Shown here in pieces: positions 1-11,435 of a DNA stretch of 64,000 nt. A model generated the notes under the pieces. It did no database searches, was not told where the DNA came from, and saw nothing but the letters and a program-made list of their open reading frames with translations. The stretch covers positions 230,639,803-230,703,802 of the forward strand of contig OV884059.1 in assembly GCA_930367215.1 (NCBI GenBank). The letters run 5' to 3'. Position 1 is the stretch's first letter. Each line of letters opens with the position of its first letter. Source of the stretch: Pollenia angustigena (taxonomy: Eukaryota; Arthropoda; Insecta; Diptera; Polleniidae). The position numbers and the translations under genes are program-made.

Positions 1-762
1 GATTTTTAAATGAACTAGTGATTCTTAATGGAAGAAACGAATAAAAACATTTTTTTTGTATTTCGCAAATCTGAAGTGATAGAGAAAAACCAATTACAGA
101 TTCGAATTCAGCCCACTAAATTACCCCAGGAAAGATATTTGGTTGCTCCAGTCCAAAACCTTGTTGGCTAGTGTAAGTGAAAAAAATTTTGTCGTTGCCA
201 TTTTTTTTTTTTTGAATAAACTGTGAAATTTATGGTGAAAAGACTCAGCACAGAACAAAGAACCCAACTTTTTTTAATTTATTTTTTTTTTTTTGGAAAG
301 CCAGCATTCGATTATTCAAACACAAAGATCGAATAATAAACTCATTTTCAGCTCGATGGTCGATCACCTCAAAAAAAATAAATAAAAAAAAAAATGTGGC
401 ACCCAAAATCCCAGAATAATTGTTGAACATCAAATTTAGTGGCATACTGAAACTGAAACGGAAAGACAATTTTGCATGACCGAAATGCTGGCTGTATGCC
501 ACAAAAATTATAATTTTTACATGAAATTTAACTTGCGATGAAATATGGATCCATTACGACATGCCAAAGTGCAAGAAATAATTTTTCGATATTGAACAAC
601 CAGCCGAATCAACGCCCAACCCAAAAATCTATCACGTTAGGGTAGTTGTTTTTTATTTGGTAGGACCAGAAGGATTCTATGTGTTGTGTGCTGGTAAAGG
701 GAGGATTAGACGGTGGTACAAGTCGTACGCATTTTAACGAAAATGCTTCCCTGATCTAATTA
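1..762. other. AT-rich non-coding stretch
   Basis: I see no gene, RNA or clear transposon here. The sequence has A and T homopolymer runs, for example around 200-215 and 269-296. Small ORFs on the minus strand are low-complexity (Phe/Leu-rich) and have no recognisable motif. Confidence 0.6.
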
Positions 763-1802
763 TTGTTGGAAATTTTAATTTCAAAAGATTTTGTTATTCG
801 TGCTTAATTCCCAGTTTTTATTCTTGACAAAAACACTTGAAATTTATTGTTGATGGGATAAGCTATTCCTATGCGCAATTCACTGGTTGCGTAGGCCAGA
901 TCATCAGGAAACTTCATCCATAAAGATTTTAGAAAAACTAAAGATATTAAACCAAATAAAACTGTTAAACGTATAAGAATTATAACAACCGTTCTACTTG
1001 TAATAATAACAAAGTTTAAACAAAACACATCAACAATAAACAACAGTGGGTTTATCTCATCTTACATTCCCCACTACAATTAGTTGGAATTCTCTCAACA
1101 TTAATTGTAGTTGTAAGTAGGTTAAGAAAAAAAAAATAAAAACAACAACAACTTACAAAAGATGTTGTCAATTAAGTGATTTTTAGGCCGTGCACTTGCC
1201 TGTTTATTATCAAAAAGTAATTTCAATTTTTGGGAATACAAAATTTTAATTTCAAAAGATTTTGTATTCGTGATCTGGCCTAAGCAACCAGTGAAATGCG
1301 CATAGGAATAATTTTTACAATAAACAGGCAAGTGCACGGCCTAAAAAACACTTAATTGACAACATCTTTTGTAAGTTGTTGTTGCTTTTATTTTGTTTTT
1401 CTTAACCTACTTACAACTACAATTAATGTTGAGAGAATTTCAACTAATTGTAGTGGGGAATGTAAGATGAGATAAACCCACTGTTGTTTATTGTTGATGT
1501 GTTTTGTTTAAACTTTGTTATTATTACAAGTAGAACGGTTGCTATAATTCTTATACGTTTAACAGTTTTATTTGGTTTAATATCTTTAGTTTTTCTAAAA
1601 TCTTTATGGATGAAGTTTCCTGATGATCTGGCCTAAGCAACCAGTGAAATGCGCATAGGAATAGCTTATCCCATCAACAATAAATTTCAAGTGTTTTTGT
1701 CAAGAATAAAAACTGGGAATTAAGCACGAATAACAAAATCTTTTGAAATTAAAATTTTGTATTCCCAAAAATTGAAATTACTTTTTGATAATTGTTGGAA
1801 AT
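763..1802. mobile_element. Foldback-like long inverted repeat element
   Basis: Two arms of about 440 bp (roughly 774-1210 and 1318-1757) are near-perfect reverse complements. For example, the run ending GTGCACTTGCC near 1200 pairs with GGCAAGTGCAC near 1330, and the CTATTCCTATGCGCA block at 864 pairs with its complement near 1650. The spacer of about 110 bp is built from rearranged pieces of the arms. An 11-bp direct repeat, TTGTTGGAAAT, lies at 763-773 and 1792-1802 and is a candidate target duplication. There is no transposase. This is either a foldback element or a non-autonomous DNA transposon with very long arms. ORFs in the arms mirror each other and are not genes. Confidence 0.8.
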
Positions 1803-2096
1803 AATTAGTATTGTGGTTATTTTGTTGAACTATTTATGGGTTTTAATCCAAATTTTTTTTAATATTTTTAATTAGGCTTAAGTTCATGAAATTTAATTTT
1901 CATTAAATTATTTTTATGAAGAAAGGAATTTTACAACATGAAAATTAATTAAAATTGTTATTGATAATCTTTCATTCTTGACGTGGCTCGGGCTCGAACC
2001 CTGGCCGGCAGGTTACCATGACACGTTTCGATCGCAACCACTCGATCTCCTCAGATGGATTTGCCGTCTTACACTCGCAGCCATCGACGACTGCTG
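1801..2096 (-). mobile_element. tRNA-like SINE (family 1), copy 1
   Basis: Read on the minus strand, it starts GCAGTCGTCGATGGCTGCGA, which resembles a tRNA-Ser 5' end with an A-box-like block. It then carries a B-box-like GGGTTCGAGCCC at about 1988-1999, followed by an AT-rich body. The same head and body recur at 32050-32336 and 42729-43003 on the plus strand. The A-to-B-box distance, near 90 nt, is longer than in a normal tRNA, so this is not a tRNA gene. No poly-A tail is clear. The foldback element abuts its 3' end. Confidence 0.6.
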
Positions 2097-2224
2097 ACGT
2101 CAATAGTCAAACATCAATCCTTAAACCAAATTGTATTTTAGCACTTGGTAGATCGAAATTTTTAAAAAACCATGACAACTTATAATGACAGGGTTGTATT
2201 TTCCTCAAAATACGTACGACTTGT

Positions 2225-2883
2225 GTGATCGTGTAAACAACTCTGAAAATCGGGCCAGACGATCACAGAGGAACTGTAACAAACATCATTGATATGCTTA
2301 AAGCGAGCATTGGCCAAAAACTGCCAGGAAATGCGACTGGATATGATAGCCTTAATAAGTCGTCATGATAACACTCGGCTACATATTGCGAGTACAGTAA
2401 AAGAATTTAAAAAAAAATAGTGATTGACAAGTTTTTCCTCACGTTTTTTATGATACAGACTCAGGCAACGCTGGACCAATGCGAAACGATCTTTCTAGAG
2501 TACGCTTTACTTTAGAACAGGATTTTCGAAATTGACTTGACTTGTTCTAGGCCGCAAAAAAGAGCTGGGGCCTAATTCTGGCAGTCGTGATCGAGTACTT
2601 TAATTCTAATTCTTTCAGTCGATACTGAACGAATCGAAATCATTTTTTCAGTATTGTGAAACTCTTAATCTGGGTTTCACAATTTACAACACTTAAAAAA
2701 TAATTCCGATTCGTTCAGTATTGACTGAAGTAAATAGATATTAAATTGCTTTCGAATCGAGAAAGTATTCGATCACGACTGCCAGAATCAGGACACAGTT
2801 CTTTCGGCGCAGAATTGGTATGTTGCCAGAAAGATGGGAAAAGGTCGATACTTGTGGTGTTTTCATATGTCATATTTTATTTA
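2225..2883 (+). pseudogene. Mariner transposase C-terminal relic
   Basis: Translation in shifting frames gives motifs of classical mariner transposases: HDNTRLHIASTVKEF, containing the second catalytic Asp context, then a DSGNAGPMRNDLS block at the position of the third Asp region. After a MITE (2568-2795) comes QFFRRRIGMLPERWEKV, the usual C-terminal signature. The frame is the same on both sides of the MITE (...AAKKSW / QFFRRR...), so the MITE landed in coding sequence. Several stops and frameshifts make it inactive, and the N-terminal DNA-binding part is missing. It is directly followed by an ACAAGT-type element. Confidence 0.7.
2568..2795. mobile_element. Harbinger-like MITE (GGGCCTAATT tip), copy 1
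   Basis: This 228-bp element has long terminal inverted repeats: the tip GGGCCTAATTCTGGCAGTCG is echoed in reverse near 2775-2795, and the arms share TCGTGATCGA / TCGATCACGA. It is flanked by CTG and CAG (a CWG site) and interrupts a mariner reading frame. It has no coding capacity. A sister copy lies at 18423-18651, and a related pair with different interiors lies at 5643 and 28394. The PIF/Harbinger assignment is inferred from the CWG target, which is known for some animal Harbinger elements. Confidence 0.7.
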
Positions 2884-2885
2884 AA

Positions 2886-4318
2886 AACAAGTTAGAGTGC
2901 TATATTCGGCTGTGCCGAATCATGATACCCTCCACCGACACTTCGGATGTTTTAGGAGTTATATCTGTATGATGTCTATTTATTATTATAATCTTTGTAA
3001 AAACAGACATCTGCATTAAAATTTGTTGCGGTTTAGACCTATAAAAAATTATTGATCGACAATCAGAATCAATTTTCAAAAGTTTGAGTAGAATATCAGT
3101 TTAAGATGAACTTAAATGATTTTCAAGAGAACAAATTATATAAAAGCCATGGTAAGCTATGAACCAATCATCCCAAATTCTGCAGAACGGTTTCTGGTAT
3201 TAAAAAACATAAATTTCAATACAGCGGTGCAATTAGTTTAAGCGTTTGCAGTAAATTTCAGAAGGCTGCTAAAATGGAATCTAAGGAAAATTATGGACCG
3301 TATATCACAAAATTGCATAAAATTTTTCTGGCCATATGAAGCTCAACTGGAAGAAAGTTTACCGCGTATTTAATTATTTTACCAGAGTGGGCTTTATATG
3401 AGGCCTATGGTAAGTTATGCACCGATCTTCACCAAATTTCACAGTGTCATTTCTAGTTCTATAAAACTGTGATGTGCCAAATTTTGTTATGATAGCGTTA
3501 TGTTTTACGTTTTTAGGCGTACTAAGCTGTTTTCCGGGAGTAAGGTTTATATGGGGCCTATGGTAAATTATGGATCGATCTTCACGAAATTTCACAGTCT
3601 TATTTTTAGTTCTAAAAAATTTTGATCTACAAAATTTTGTTATGATAGCATTATTTTTACGGATTTAGGCGTACTAAACTGTTTTCTGGAAGTAGGTTTT
3701 ATATGGGGCCTATGGTAAATTATGGACCGATCTTCACGAAACTTAACAGTTTCATTTCTAGTCCTATTTAACTCTGACGTGCCAAAATTTGTTATGATAG
3801 CATTGTTAGGATTTAGGCTTACTATACTGTTTTCCGGGAGTAGGGCTTATATGGGGCCTAGGGTAAATCATGGACGGATCTTCAAGAAATTTTACAGCGT
3901 GATTTCCAGTTAAATAAAACGAACTGCTGCGAAATCTTATATCATTCAGTGCATTTTTCCACCATTTATGTTAGTTTTTGTAACAAAATTATCAATTTTT
4001 TTTAGGTGTTGGTTCCACATTTTGATTCATAGCTCAGATCCTATTGAACCGATATTGCTGGATTTCAATCCCAAACTGCTTAGGATAACTACAAGCAATT
4101 TGACACCAAGCTTGTTCATTGCTTTTGAGTTGTTCGAAAGTAAGCGTGTTTTCAACAGACGGACAGACAGACGGACATGGCTAAATCGACTTAAAATTAC
4201 TCAAGAACCCAGAATATATATACTTTATAGGGTCTGAGATGAATAATAAAAAAGTTTCACACGGAATGACAAACTTAATATACCCTCTTCACAACTAATT
4301 GTGGTGGAGGGTATAAAA
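2886..4318 (+). mobile_element. ACAAGT...GGGTATAAAA element, type 1, copy A
   Basis: The left end is ACAAGTTAGAGTG, followed by the hairpin ATTCGGCTGTGCCGAAT and the subterminal ATACCCTCCACC. The right end has the inverse, GGTGGAGGGTATAAAA. The interior carries about three diverged tandem units of roughly 150 bp (each with a TGTTTTCCGGGAGTA-like core near 3530, 3680 and 3830) and a run of CAGACGGACA repeats near 4160. Copies B, C and E share this plan. It has no coding capacity, although frames opened by the tandem units can look like ORFs. The subterminal inverted repeats and hairpin recall DINE-1/Helentron elements, but that assignment is only an inference. Confidence 0.75.
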
Positions 4319-5639
4319 ATGCAATTTGGTGTTCGTTTCTTAAAAATGCTTCGCTCTATAAATGTCATAAGGCATTGCACTTTACGCCCCGTATAAATCG
4401 AGAGTGTTGATAATGCCCTGTAAAAAGATGGCTTCTGTTTAAATATAGGGTTACCAGACGAAGTTGGGGAAAAATCGCCTTTAATCAGGACAGTCAAAAT
4501 GTTAAGTTTTAATAGTTATTTTTTCTATTATTTTATAGTAAAAACAAAAGAAAGCATTTTATACATGCACCTTTAAAAATGTGGTATTTTTTTTTTAGAA
4601 AAGAAAACACCATTAAAATAATTTTATAATGCAACAATGTTTCACTAAAAGCGCTAAAATTTTGCCAAAAACCCCGATTTGTTAAATTATACTAAATAAC
4701 TAAAAAAAAACAACAACAAAAAAAAACAAATCATCGGCTTAATATGCAGACCTTCTAACTCCTTTTTTGCATAATTTAGAGGAGAGGCAAACAAATTTTT
4801 AAATTTCATATTTGTAGCTTTTGAGAGGAAAACCAAAAGTATAGTTGGTTTTACACACTTCGAGACTCAAATTTAAGAAAAACTACAGGCTGGTTGACGA
4901 GGCGTATGTTTCTCTATCACACGGCATCAACATTTCAATTTATTTAAAAAGTGGATTTAAGAGGTTTGCATATTAAGCCGACGAAATGTTAAAGACTTTT
5001 AATAATTTAAAATAAGCAAAGCAACTTTAATTTATGATTTCAAAGAAAATCTTTTTAATTTTCTTTTAATTAACTAAATCACTCTGATCTTTTTTTTCAG
5101 CTCTTTTCTTATTATTTTTTTTTTTTTTTAAATAAAGTTTCCAAAAAAGAAGCTTAAACTTTTCCTTCAACGAAACTCGACATTAAGTTTTATTATCAGT
5201 GTGTTGAAAAATAAAGTTTGTGTTAATTTAGCGTTTTAAACATTTTTTAAATCTTCATTATTTTTTTTCTTCTTTATGTATTTTAGAGAAAATGAAAAGT
5301 TTCTAAACTATTAACAGCAAAAACAACTAAACAACATATTTTTCTTTTAATATCAACAGGATTCAGGAAACAACAGAAACAACAAGAGAGAAAAATTTAG
5401 TATAAACTCCAAAGTTAAAACCGTCAGTTATTCTTTTATTAACTTTCCAAGCAGCAGGCAGACCTCGATAGTTGGTTGTTGCATCATGGTACACTAATAG
5501 AAGGTATACTCAACGAGCGCAGCTGTTTATTCTTTTATTTGCTTGTTTCGTGATATGATCTCTGTCAAATGTTGTTTGTGTTAAACCAACACGCCAGTGT
5601 TACCCCCAGAAAAAATCACAATGACATTTGAAATAACAC
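4319..5639. other. AT-rich non-coding stretch
   Basis: Apart from a MITE at 4734-4981, I see no gene or transposon. Poly-T and poly-A runs are frequent (about 5117-5130). Confidence 0.5.
4734..4981. mobile_element. MITE with TCGGCTTAATATGCA ends
   Basis: The left end TCGGCTTAATATGCAGACCT and the reverse complement of the right end, TCGGCTTAATATGCAAACCT, match over about 20 bp with one difference. The enclosed 248 bp has no ORF. I see no clear target duplication and no second copy in the window. Confidence 0.6.
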
Positions 5640-5642
5640 CAG

Positions 5643-5868
5643 GGGCCTAATTACCGCATTCGATATCGAGTAAACTATCGTATTTTTCCGCATTCGATAG
5701 ACACTGACGTATCGAATGAAAACTAGAGAGTTGTAATGGCTTTAGTTACTCCATATCGAATGCTGTCATCTCAAATTACGATACATTTCATTCGATATCG
5801 AGAGTCATATTACCAAAATAAAAAATTTCGATCAATTTTGCTCGATATCATATGCGGTAATTAGACCC
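5643..5868. mobile_element. Harbinger-like MITE (GGGCCTAATTACC tip), copy 2
   Basis: This 226-bp element has terminal inverted repeats GGGCCTAATTACCGCAT / ATGCGGTAATTAGACCC and is flanked by CAG and CTG (CWG). Its interior is full of ATTCGATATCGAG-type near-palindromes, so it could fold into a strong hairpin. The same interior is present at 28394-28624. It has no coding capacity. Confidence 0.75.
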
Positions 5869-6001
5869 CTGATATAAAATTAAAAATTTATTTAATAAAC
5901 AAAAAGAAACATTTCCAGAAAAGAAAAAGAAAACAAACAAAAAATCATTTACAGGAGATTAATATTAGTGATACTATTGAGATTGTTATTGCAATTTAAA
6001 A

Positions 6002-7521
6002 CAGTGTTCGAAAATAAGCAGTACATTATTTAGCGTTCGCCTCACACTCAAGAACGATATCTATTCATACCGTTCGTAACTATGTTCAAGAAAGAGCCGA
6101 ACATTATATAGTGTTCTGTTCTTCGTTAAAACACACAGAACAATTGTAGTGATACTGTAGACAAACATTATATTTTATTGTTCTATAATGTTTCTTTTTT
6201 TACATTGATAAAGAAATGAACAAACAAAAAATTGTGGCAACGACCGCAGCACGAACAGCTTGTGTGTGTATTGTGTATATGTTTTGGCTGGCTTTTTGAT
6301 TTTTTTTTCGTATGTGTATTTTGTTTTTGTAAAAAATATTTGGTTTTCTTTGGGCAGCCAAAAGGGACGAACAGTAATGAGCCGAACCGAGCAAAATGAA
6401 GTTTGTAGAAAACCGACCGGGATTAAATGTTCTCATCTTTTGTTGAGTTTGATAAAAACAGAATTATTTTTGTGTTCGAAAGATGACAAACAGGGAAACG
6501 TTACTTTGTTTAATGATTTTCTACACAAACACTATTACACTGATAGAAAAATGCATCTTCATATTGATGATGCCCTAACATCAGAATTGTGACATCAATG
6601 TTACTACAAATAGCATCGATGATGCAAAAAGTAACATCAATCCAATGACTAACGTCTTCGTACAATTTTGTCATTTGTTACGTGTCATCTATTTTATGAC
6701 TATAGTGACATCAATTCGTGCCACATTTTGTATATTATTACATTATTTGCATGATTACAATGCAAAAATTTTATATTCTATTTTTAAAAATTATTTAGTT
6801 AAATACATCAGATTTTTAGAGTAGAATGATTACGAAAACCATATGGGGCATGGTGCTGGTGTCTTATTATTGAGGGTTCTGCTGTAAACAAAAGTCGTAA
6901 ATCAACAAACGTGAAACAAACATATGTAACGGGTAAGTCAACTATAATATTCTCTCACTTTGACTTAAGTCACTTCCAATGACTTTGACTTAATGACAAA
7001 CTGTCATTAAATTGATGCTAATGTGTCCTTTCTCCGATGTTACTGCGTCATCGCACTGAGGACATGCTCGTCATTTCTGTGATACCGATGTGTCATCCCA
7101 TTGGTGACACAATTTCATTTTGAAACTGATGATACTTAGGCCAAGTGATGTTAAGGTTAACCTAACCCTGATGAAAAGTGTCATGGGGTCAAAAACGAAG
7201 ACACTTGGCATACAGGTACGTGATTAAAATCGATCGATTTCAAAACGAACGTTTTTAAAAGGTGTGATGAATTTCGAATGATTTTAAAATCTATTTCTGA
7301 ATTATAGTCTTAAATTTTCGTTCAGAATACACTTCTGTTAACGTATATAAAATAAAATTTAAAAGAATCAAAGCTACGGAAAACGATATTTTCGTATCGT
7401 TTTTAAAATCGATTTCCATCACATACCTAATAGTACAGATGTCAAAATACATCAGCATTATGATGCCTTTTCTTTCAGTGTACACTAAGGAGCGATATAT
7501 AGTGTTTATTTTCGAACGCTG
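6002..7521. mobile_element. hAT-type non-autonomous element, copy 1
   Basis: Its ends are CAGTGTTCGAAAATAA and TTATTTTCGAACGCTG, with a perfect 8-bp target duplication ATTTAAAA (5994-6001 and 7522-7529). CAG-tipped repeats with 8-bp duplications are typical of hAT transposons. Related copies lie at 10062-10601 and 46207-46882. There is no hAT transposase. Conserved blocks such as GGGAAACGTTA are shared between copies but no frame is kept. A second element (6538-7480) is nested in it near the right end, which explains its greater length. Confidence 0.8.
6538..7480 (+). mobile_element. TA-flanked TIR element CACTGATAGAAAA, nested copy 1
   Basis: It starts CACTGATAGAAAAATGCATC and its right end reads GATGCCTTTTCTTTCAGTG, an imperfect inverted repeat with a TA duplication on each side (6536-6537 and 7481-7482). 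Comparison with the hAT copy at 10062 shows that it was inserted into that element. An interior block around 6790-6930 recurs inverted at 33400-33500 in another copy (32896-33964) and weakly at 9615-9690. It is non-coding. The TA target suggests the Tc1/mariner superfamily. Confidence 0.7.
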
Positions 7522-7602
7522 ATTTAAAACAAATTAACAGAAATAACATTTAAGATTAAAATAAATTAAGGGAAGGTTCAAAGGTTCATTGCCGTTTTTT
7601 TA

Positions 7603-8064
7603 TAATGGATGTTTTTTTTAGCCCGATAGAACTTACGGAAGGGTAAGCTGTCAAACATTCAGTCATACTGCACTCAGTTCTTGACTTTAACAAATCATCA
7701 TGAATAGATTTAAGCTTATCCAAATTTCTTTTGAACATTTCATGCTTTTTATGGCTCAACTTATATCTGCAAAAATGCAGTAGTTGTAAAAAGAACCTGT
7801 CAAGTAGCTTTTATGGTCGCGCGATGTTGCACTTCTCGATTATTTCCCCCAGCAACAATTGATGCCCCCGCGGCACATTGTTCATGTTATTCGTAACATA
7901 CACCCAGGAGTATTCGAAAAAGTGGACAAAAATTGTACGTCTTAAATGCGTTACGTCAATGAGGGTTGTAGTAACTATTTGCTTGAAATAAGTTCCAAAT
8001 GTTAAGGCCATTTTTTTGTGTGTTTTTACAACTTTAAGTATCATAGGCTTAAAAACACCCTGTA
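7603..8064 (+). mobile_element. Deleted mariner with both ends
   Basis: Imperfect inverted repeats (TAATGGATGTTTTTTTTAGCC on the left, the complement of TACAGGGTGTTTTTAAGCC on the right) are flanked by TA at 7601-7602 and 8065-8066. The coding remains begin at an ATG near 7700 and jump to RSRDVALLDYF, the context of the third catalytic Asp. NIHPGVFEKVDKN and a decayed C-terminus follow. The central part with the first two catalytic residues is missing, so this 462-bp copy is an internal deletion derivative that cannot encode an enzyme. Confidence 0.6.
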
Positions 8065-10061
8065 TACCTTATTTAGTAGATTCAAGCCCTGAAAGGGTTT
8101 CAGGAAACAGTATTTTCCTTAAATCATTTTTACAACTGTTAGGGAAGCCAGATATTCTCCCAACTAAATTTATTATATTTTAAAATATTGTAAAAACATA
8201 TCTTTTCCCTCAAGATAGTTTTAAGTTTGAAGTACTTTTCCCAATTAACTTTGGAAGCTTATCTTTATCAAAATCTAAGAACCCATCTGGCAACATTCAT
8301 AACCAAACTTTTGAAAATTTACATTTAACGATTATAGATTTTTCTTAAAAATAAACTCTGACTTTGGTTCAGAAGTCTATGCATTTTTGGATCAACAATA
8401 TTTAAAATAAAATAAATGTCATCTCTGAAAAAGAATTTAGATTGTTTGGGCAACTTAAGACAGAATTTCGAATTATATCTGATTTACACCTAAAAGAAAT
8501 GATCCACGCTCTACCCACGACAGTAGAAATTACATCCAATTCGGGTAATTACCCTGCAGCTAAAATCTTTACTAGTAAGTGTTTGGACTAGTTTTTTACT
8601 AGTTGTTAGGCGTCGAAAAATTAGAAAGATGAGAAAATTTTGACGGCACAGCTTTGTACGGGACGCCATTTGTTGTAGAAAAGAACAACAACACTAAAAA
8701 AGTAAATATAAAACAACCGTGCGGGAAATTTGTGTCAATTCGTCCAACAGACTGGTCCTGGGAGTTGTGAAAATAGAACAGGTACAAAAAGAAAGAACTC
8801 ATGACCAGTGAAAGGAGAACCAATCATGTAACTGGTTTAAGCAGAACAAAAAAGTAGAAAAAGTAATGAATTACAGAACAGTCTTCACCGGTGGTGTGAC
8901 AAATTTTTTTTTGACCTTTCTAAAATTTGTTTCTTGAATTCAATTCTACGTCTTGTTTTATTGAAATAATACTACATTGTAGTAACTGTCACTTAACACG
9001 TCCATTAAGAATAGATGTGCGACTGGTCAAATGGTGTCAATTGACCCCCTCCAATGACAACCCCATGGGAAATTACTGGTTGGTTGAAAAAAACCAGGAT
9101 TTAAAAAACTGCTGTCGAAACCAAAACCTGTCAAACAAAAAACGAAGAATAGTGACAGCGAATGTTTGATTAAATGGATCAGAAGTAAAATCAACAGTTT
9201 TTTCTTGGCTAATGAAAAATGAAGAAGTCGAAGAAAGTTTTTAGACTTTGACTGCAGTTTTTTAAACGCTGGTAAAAACAACAACAACACTACAAGAAAA
9301 AAACGTTAATTTTTTGTTGGTTTCAAAGTTGACCAATTATTTTCATGTTAAAAGAAAAAAATGAAAATTCCCGCATTCATTTTGTTTAATTATTTAGTTT
9401 GTTTGTGCTCAAAACTCCCAATAACTATTGTCGCAGTTATTTTCTATGTTAGCTTACCTTTTGTTAAGTTGTTGGCATCTTTGACTCTCCCTTTTTTTCT
9501 CTTTCTTTCACTATCCTTTTAGTAATGCAAATATTAAGTTAGTTACTCTTTTAAACCCATACGGTACATAAGTGCTTATGCAAATCCCTAAATTAAAAAA
9601 ATATTAAAAAAACATCAAATGTTCAATGTAGAATATCGGGGCATTCTGCTGGTTTCTTGTAATTCAGAGTTCCTTCTGTAAATAAAGCGGAATTCAAAAA
9701 ATGCATAACATGCAGTCCATATTTAAATAAAAATTCCCCCATTTTTAAAATTAAATTTAAATAGCAAAAACGGGAGAAGGGGAAAAAACTCCCAGGGAAT
9801 TTTTATTCATAATTTTGCTGATGTTGCCACAGGAACATAAATAATAATACTCCATTTCTCTCTTTGGTTCCAGTGGTAAGTGCTTAGAATTATTATAATT
9901 AGTTTGGCTTTTATTAGTACTCACAATGTAAGTAAAGCAACAAATTTTAAACTAATATAAAAATGCATAAAATTTGACTAGTTGGGCTCCCAGGACGACC
10001 CAACCTTAAATACGATAGTTTTATATGTGAAAAAAGAATCAAAAGTGCAACTAGTTTAAAG
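8065..10061. other. Non-coding stretch with a repeat fragment
   Basis: I see no gene. At about 9615-9690 a fragment (TATCGGGGCATTCTGCTGG) matches the interior of the CACTGA..GAAAA elements at 6538 and 32896. Between 8560 and 8600, and again near 9975, 10050 and 10620, ACTAGT-type hexamers repeat, which may mark a decayed element. Confidence 0.4.
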
Positions 10062-10601
10062 CAGTGTTCGAAAATAAACAGAACATTATTTAACGTTCGG
10101 CTCACACACCCAGGAACGATATCTATTTTTTTAGTGATTGTGTAGACATACACAACCGTTAATACCGTTCATAACTATTTTCAAGAAAAACATTACATAA
10201 TGTTCGGTTCTTCGTTAAAAAACAGAACAATTGTAGTGATACTGTAGACAAACATTATATTTTAATGTTCTATAATGTTTTTTTCGTGTGTGTATTTTAT
10301 TTTTGTAAACAATGTTTGGTTTTTTTTTACCAGCCAAAAGGAACGAACATTAACGAGCCGAACCGAACACATTGAAGTTTGTGGATTTTCAAAAAAAAAA
10401 AAACCGAACGGAATTAAATGTTCATATCTTTTGTTGAGTTTGATAAAAACAGTAATATTTTTGTGTTCGAAAGATGACTAACAGGGAAACGTTATTTTTT
10501 TTAATGATTTTCTACACAAACACTATTAGCGTTTGTGTTTTTCACAAATCTACCGAACCGAACATTAAGAATCGATATTTAGTGTTTATTTTCGAACACT
10601 G
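10062..10601. mobile_element. hAT-type non-autonomous element, copy 2
   Basis: CAGTGTTCGAAAATAA and TTATTTTCGAACACTG form the ends. The 8-bp duplication is GTTTAAAG (10054-10061) and GCTTAAAG (10602-10609), with one mismatch. This 540-bp copy lacks the nested insertion seen in copy 1 and so shows the ancestral layout. It has no transposase. Confidence 0.8.
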
Positions 10602-11435
10602 GCTTAAAGTAAAAGCCAACTAGTGTATTTCTACCAAAATACTAGTTAGTTACTTTGTCTACACAAACACACACAGTATTAAATAGCTTGTGTTTTTTAT
10701 TATTTGTTTTTAATTTTTTGGCTGCTGATTGACAGTTCTCACATCACACATAACAACAATAAAAAGCCCAGTTGTTGGCTTTATTGTACATACATGTGTT
10801 GTAAACTTGCGGCTACCTTTTATTATTTTACCAGGGTTTTTTGCTATTTTACTCAGGTTTACTTTGAGCTACTGGTAGCAACTTCTATTTGCTCCGGTCT
10901 CTTACTTTTTTGCTCAAGGGTCCATTTATTAGTTACCTACTCATTCATCCTTTCATTTATTCTTCTGAAAATGATGTTGCTTTTATTTTGCTGTTATTCT
11001 ATATGTAAGATATCCACACACACACACACAAGTTGCAAAAGTTTTTTAAACTTTTAAACCAAACTAGCAAAATATTAAGAAAGCGCAACTTAATTTTCGA
11101 GCTTCTAGCTACAACAGCAGCAACAATGAAGAAGAAGAGATCCTACAATTTATTTGTAAAAATGAAAAGTTTAAATCAGAATTAATATAAGTGTTGATTT
11201 TTCTCTCGAATTGTGGAAAAATAAATTAAAAATTAAAACAATTCAAAGATACGAGTTTACTAACTGAGAATTTGTTATTCATTTTGAGATTTTTTTCTCT
11301 TGTTTGTAAGTGGAGAATTTTGTAGAAAAAGAGATTTTTGCAAAAAATTTAATAAAGCAACAGTCACTTGTTGTGAAGAGTTTACTTTTAATGTTAAAAA
11401 TGTTCCTTTAACTTTTGGCAGAAAAATTGGCTTTA
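10602..11435. other. Non-coding stretch with CA microsatellite
   Basis: I see no gene. A short (CA)n run lies at about 11012-11029. The remainder is AT-rich with poly-T runs. Confidence 0.5.

Noticed and set aside
245..1337. Several minus-strand ORFs of 70-85 codons
   Set aside because: Low-complexity Phe/Leu-rich translations, or mirror images from the foldback arms. No start context, motif or conservation is visible.
1981..2000. Possible tRNA gene from GGGTTCGAGCCC
   Set aside because: The A-to-B-box distance and the repeated body at two other loci fit a SINE, and no cloverleaf with paired acceptor stem is evident.
6260..6592. 110-codon ORF in the hAT-type element
   Set aside because: It crosses the boundary into a nested element, and the frame is not kept in the copies at 10062 and 46207.
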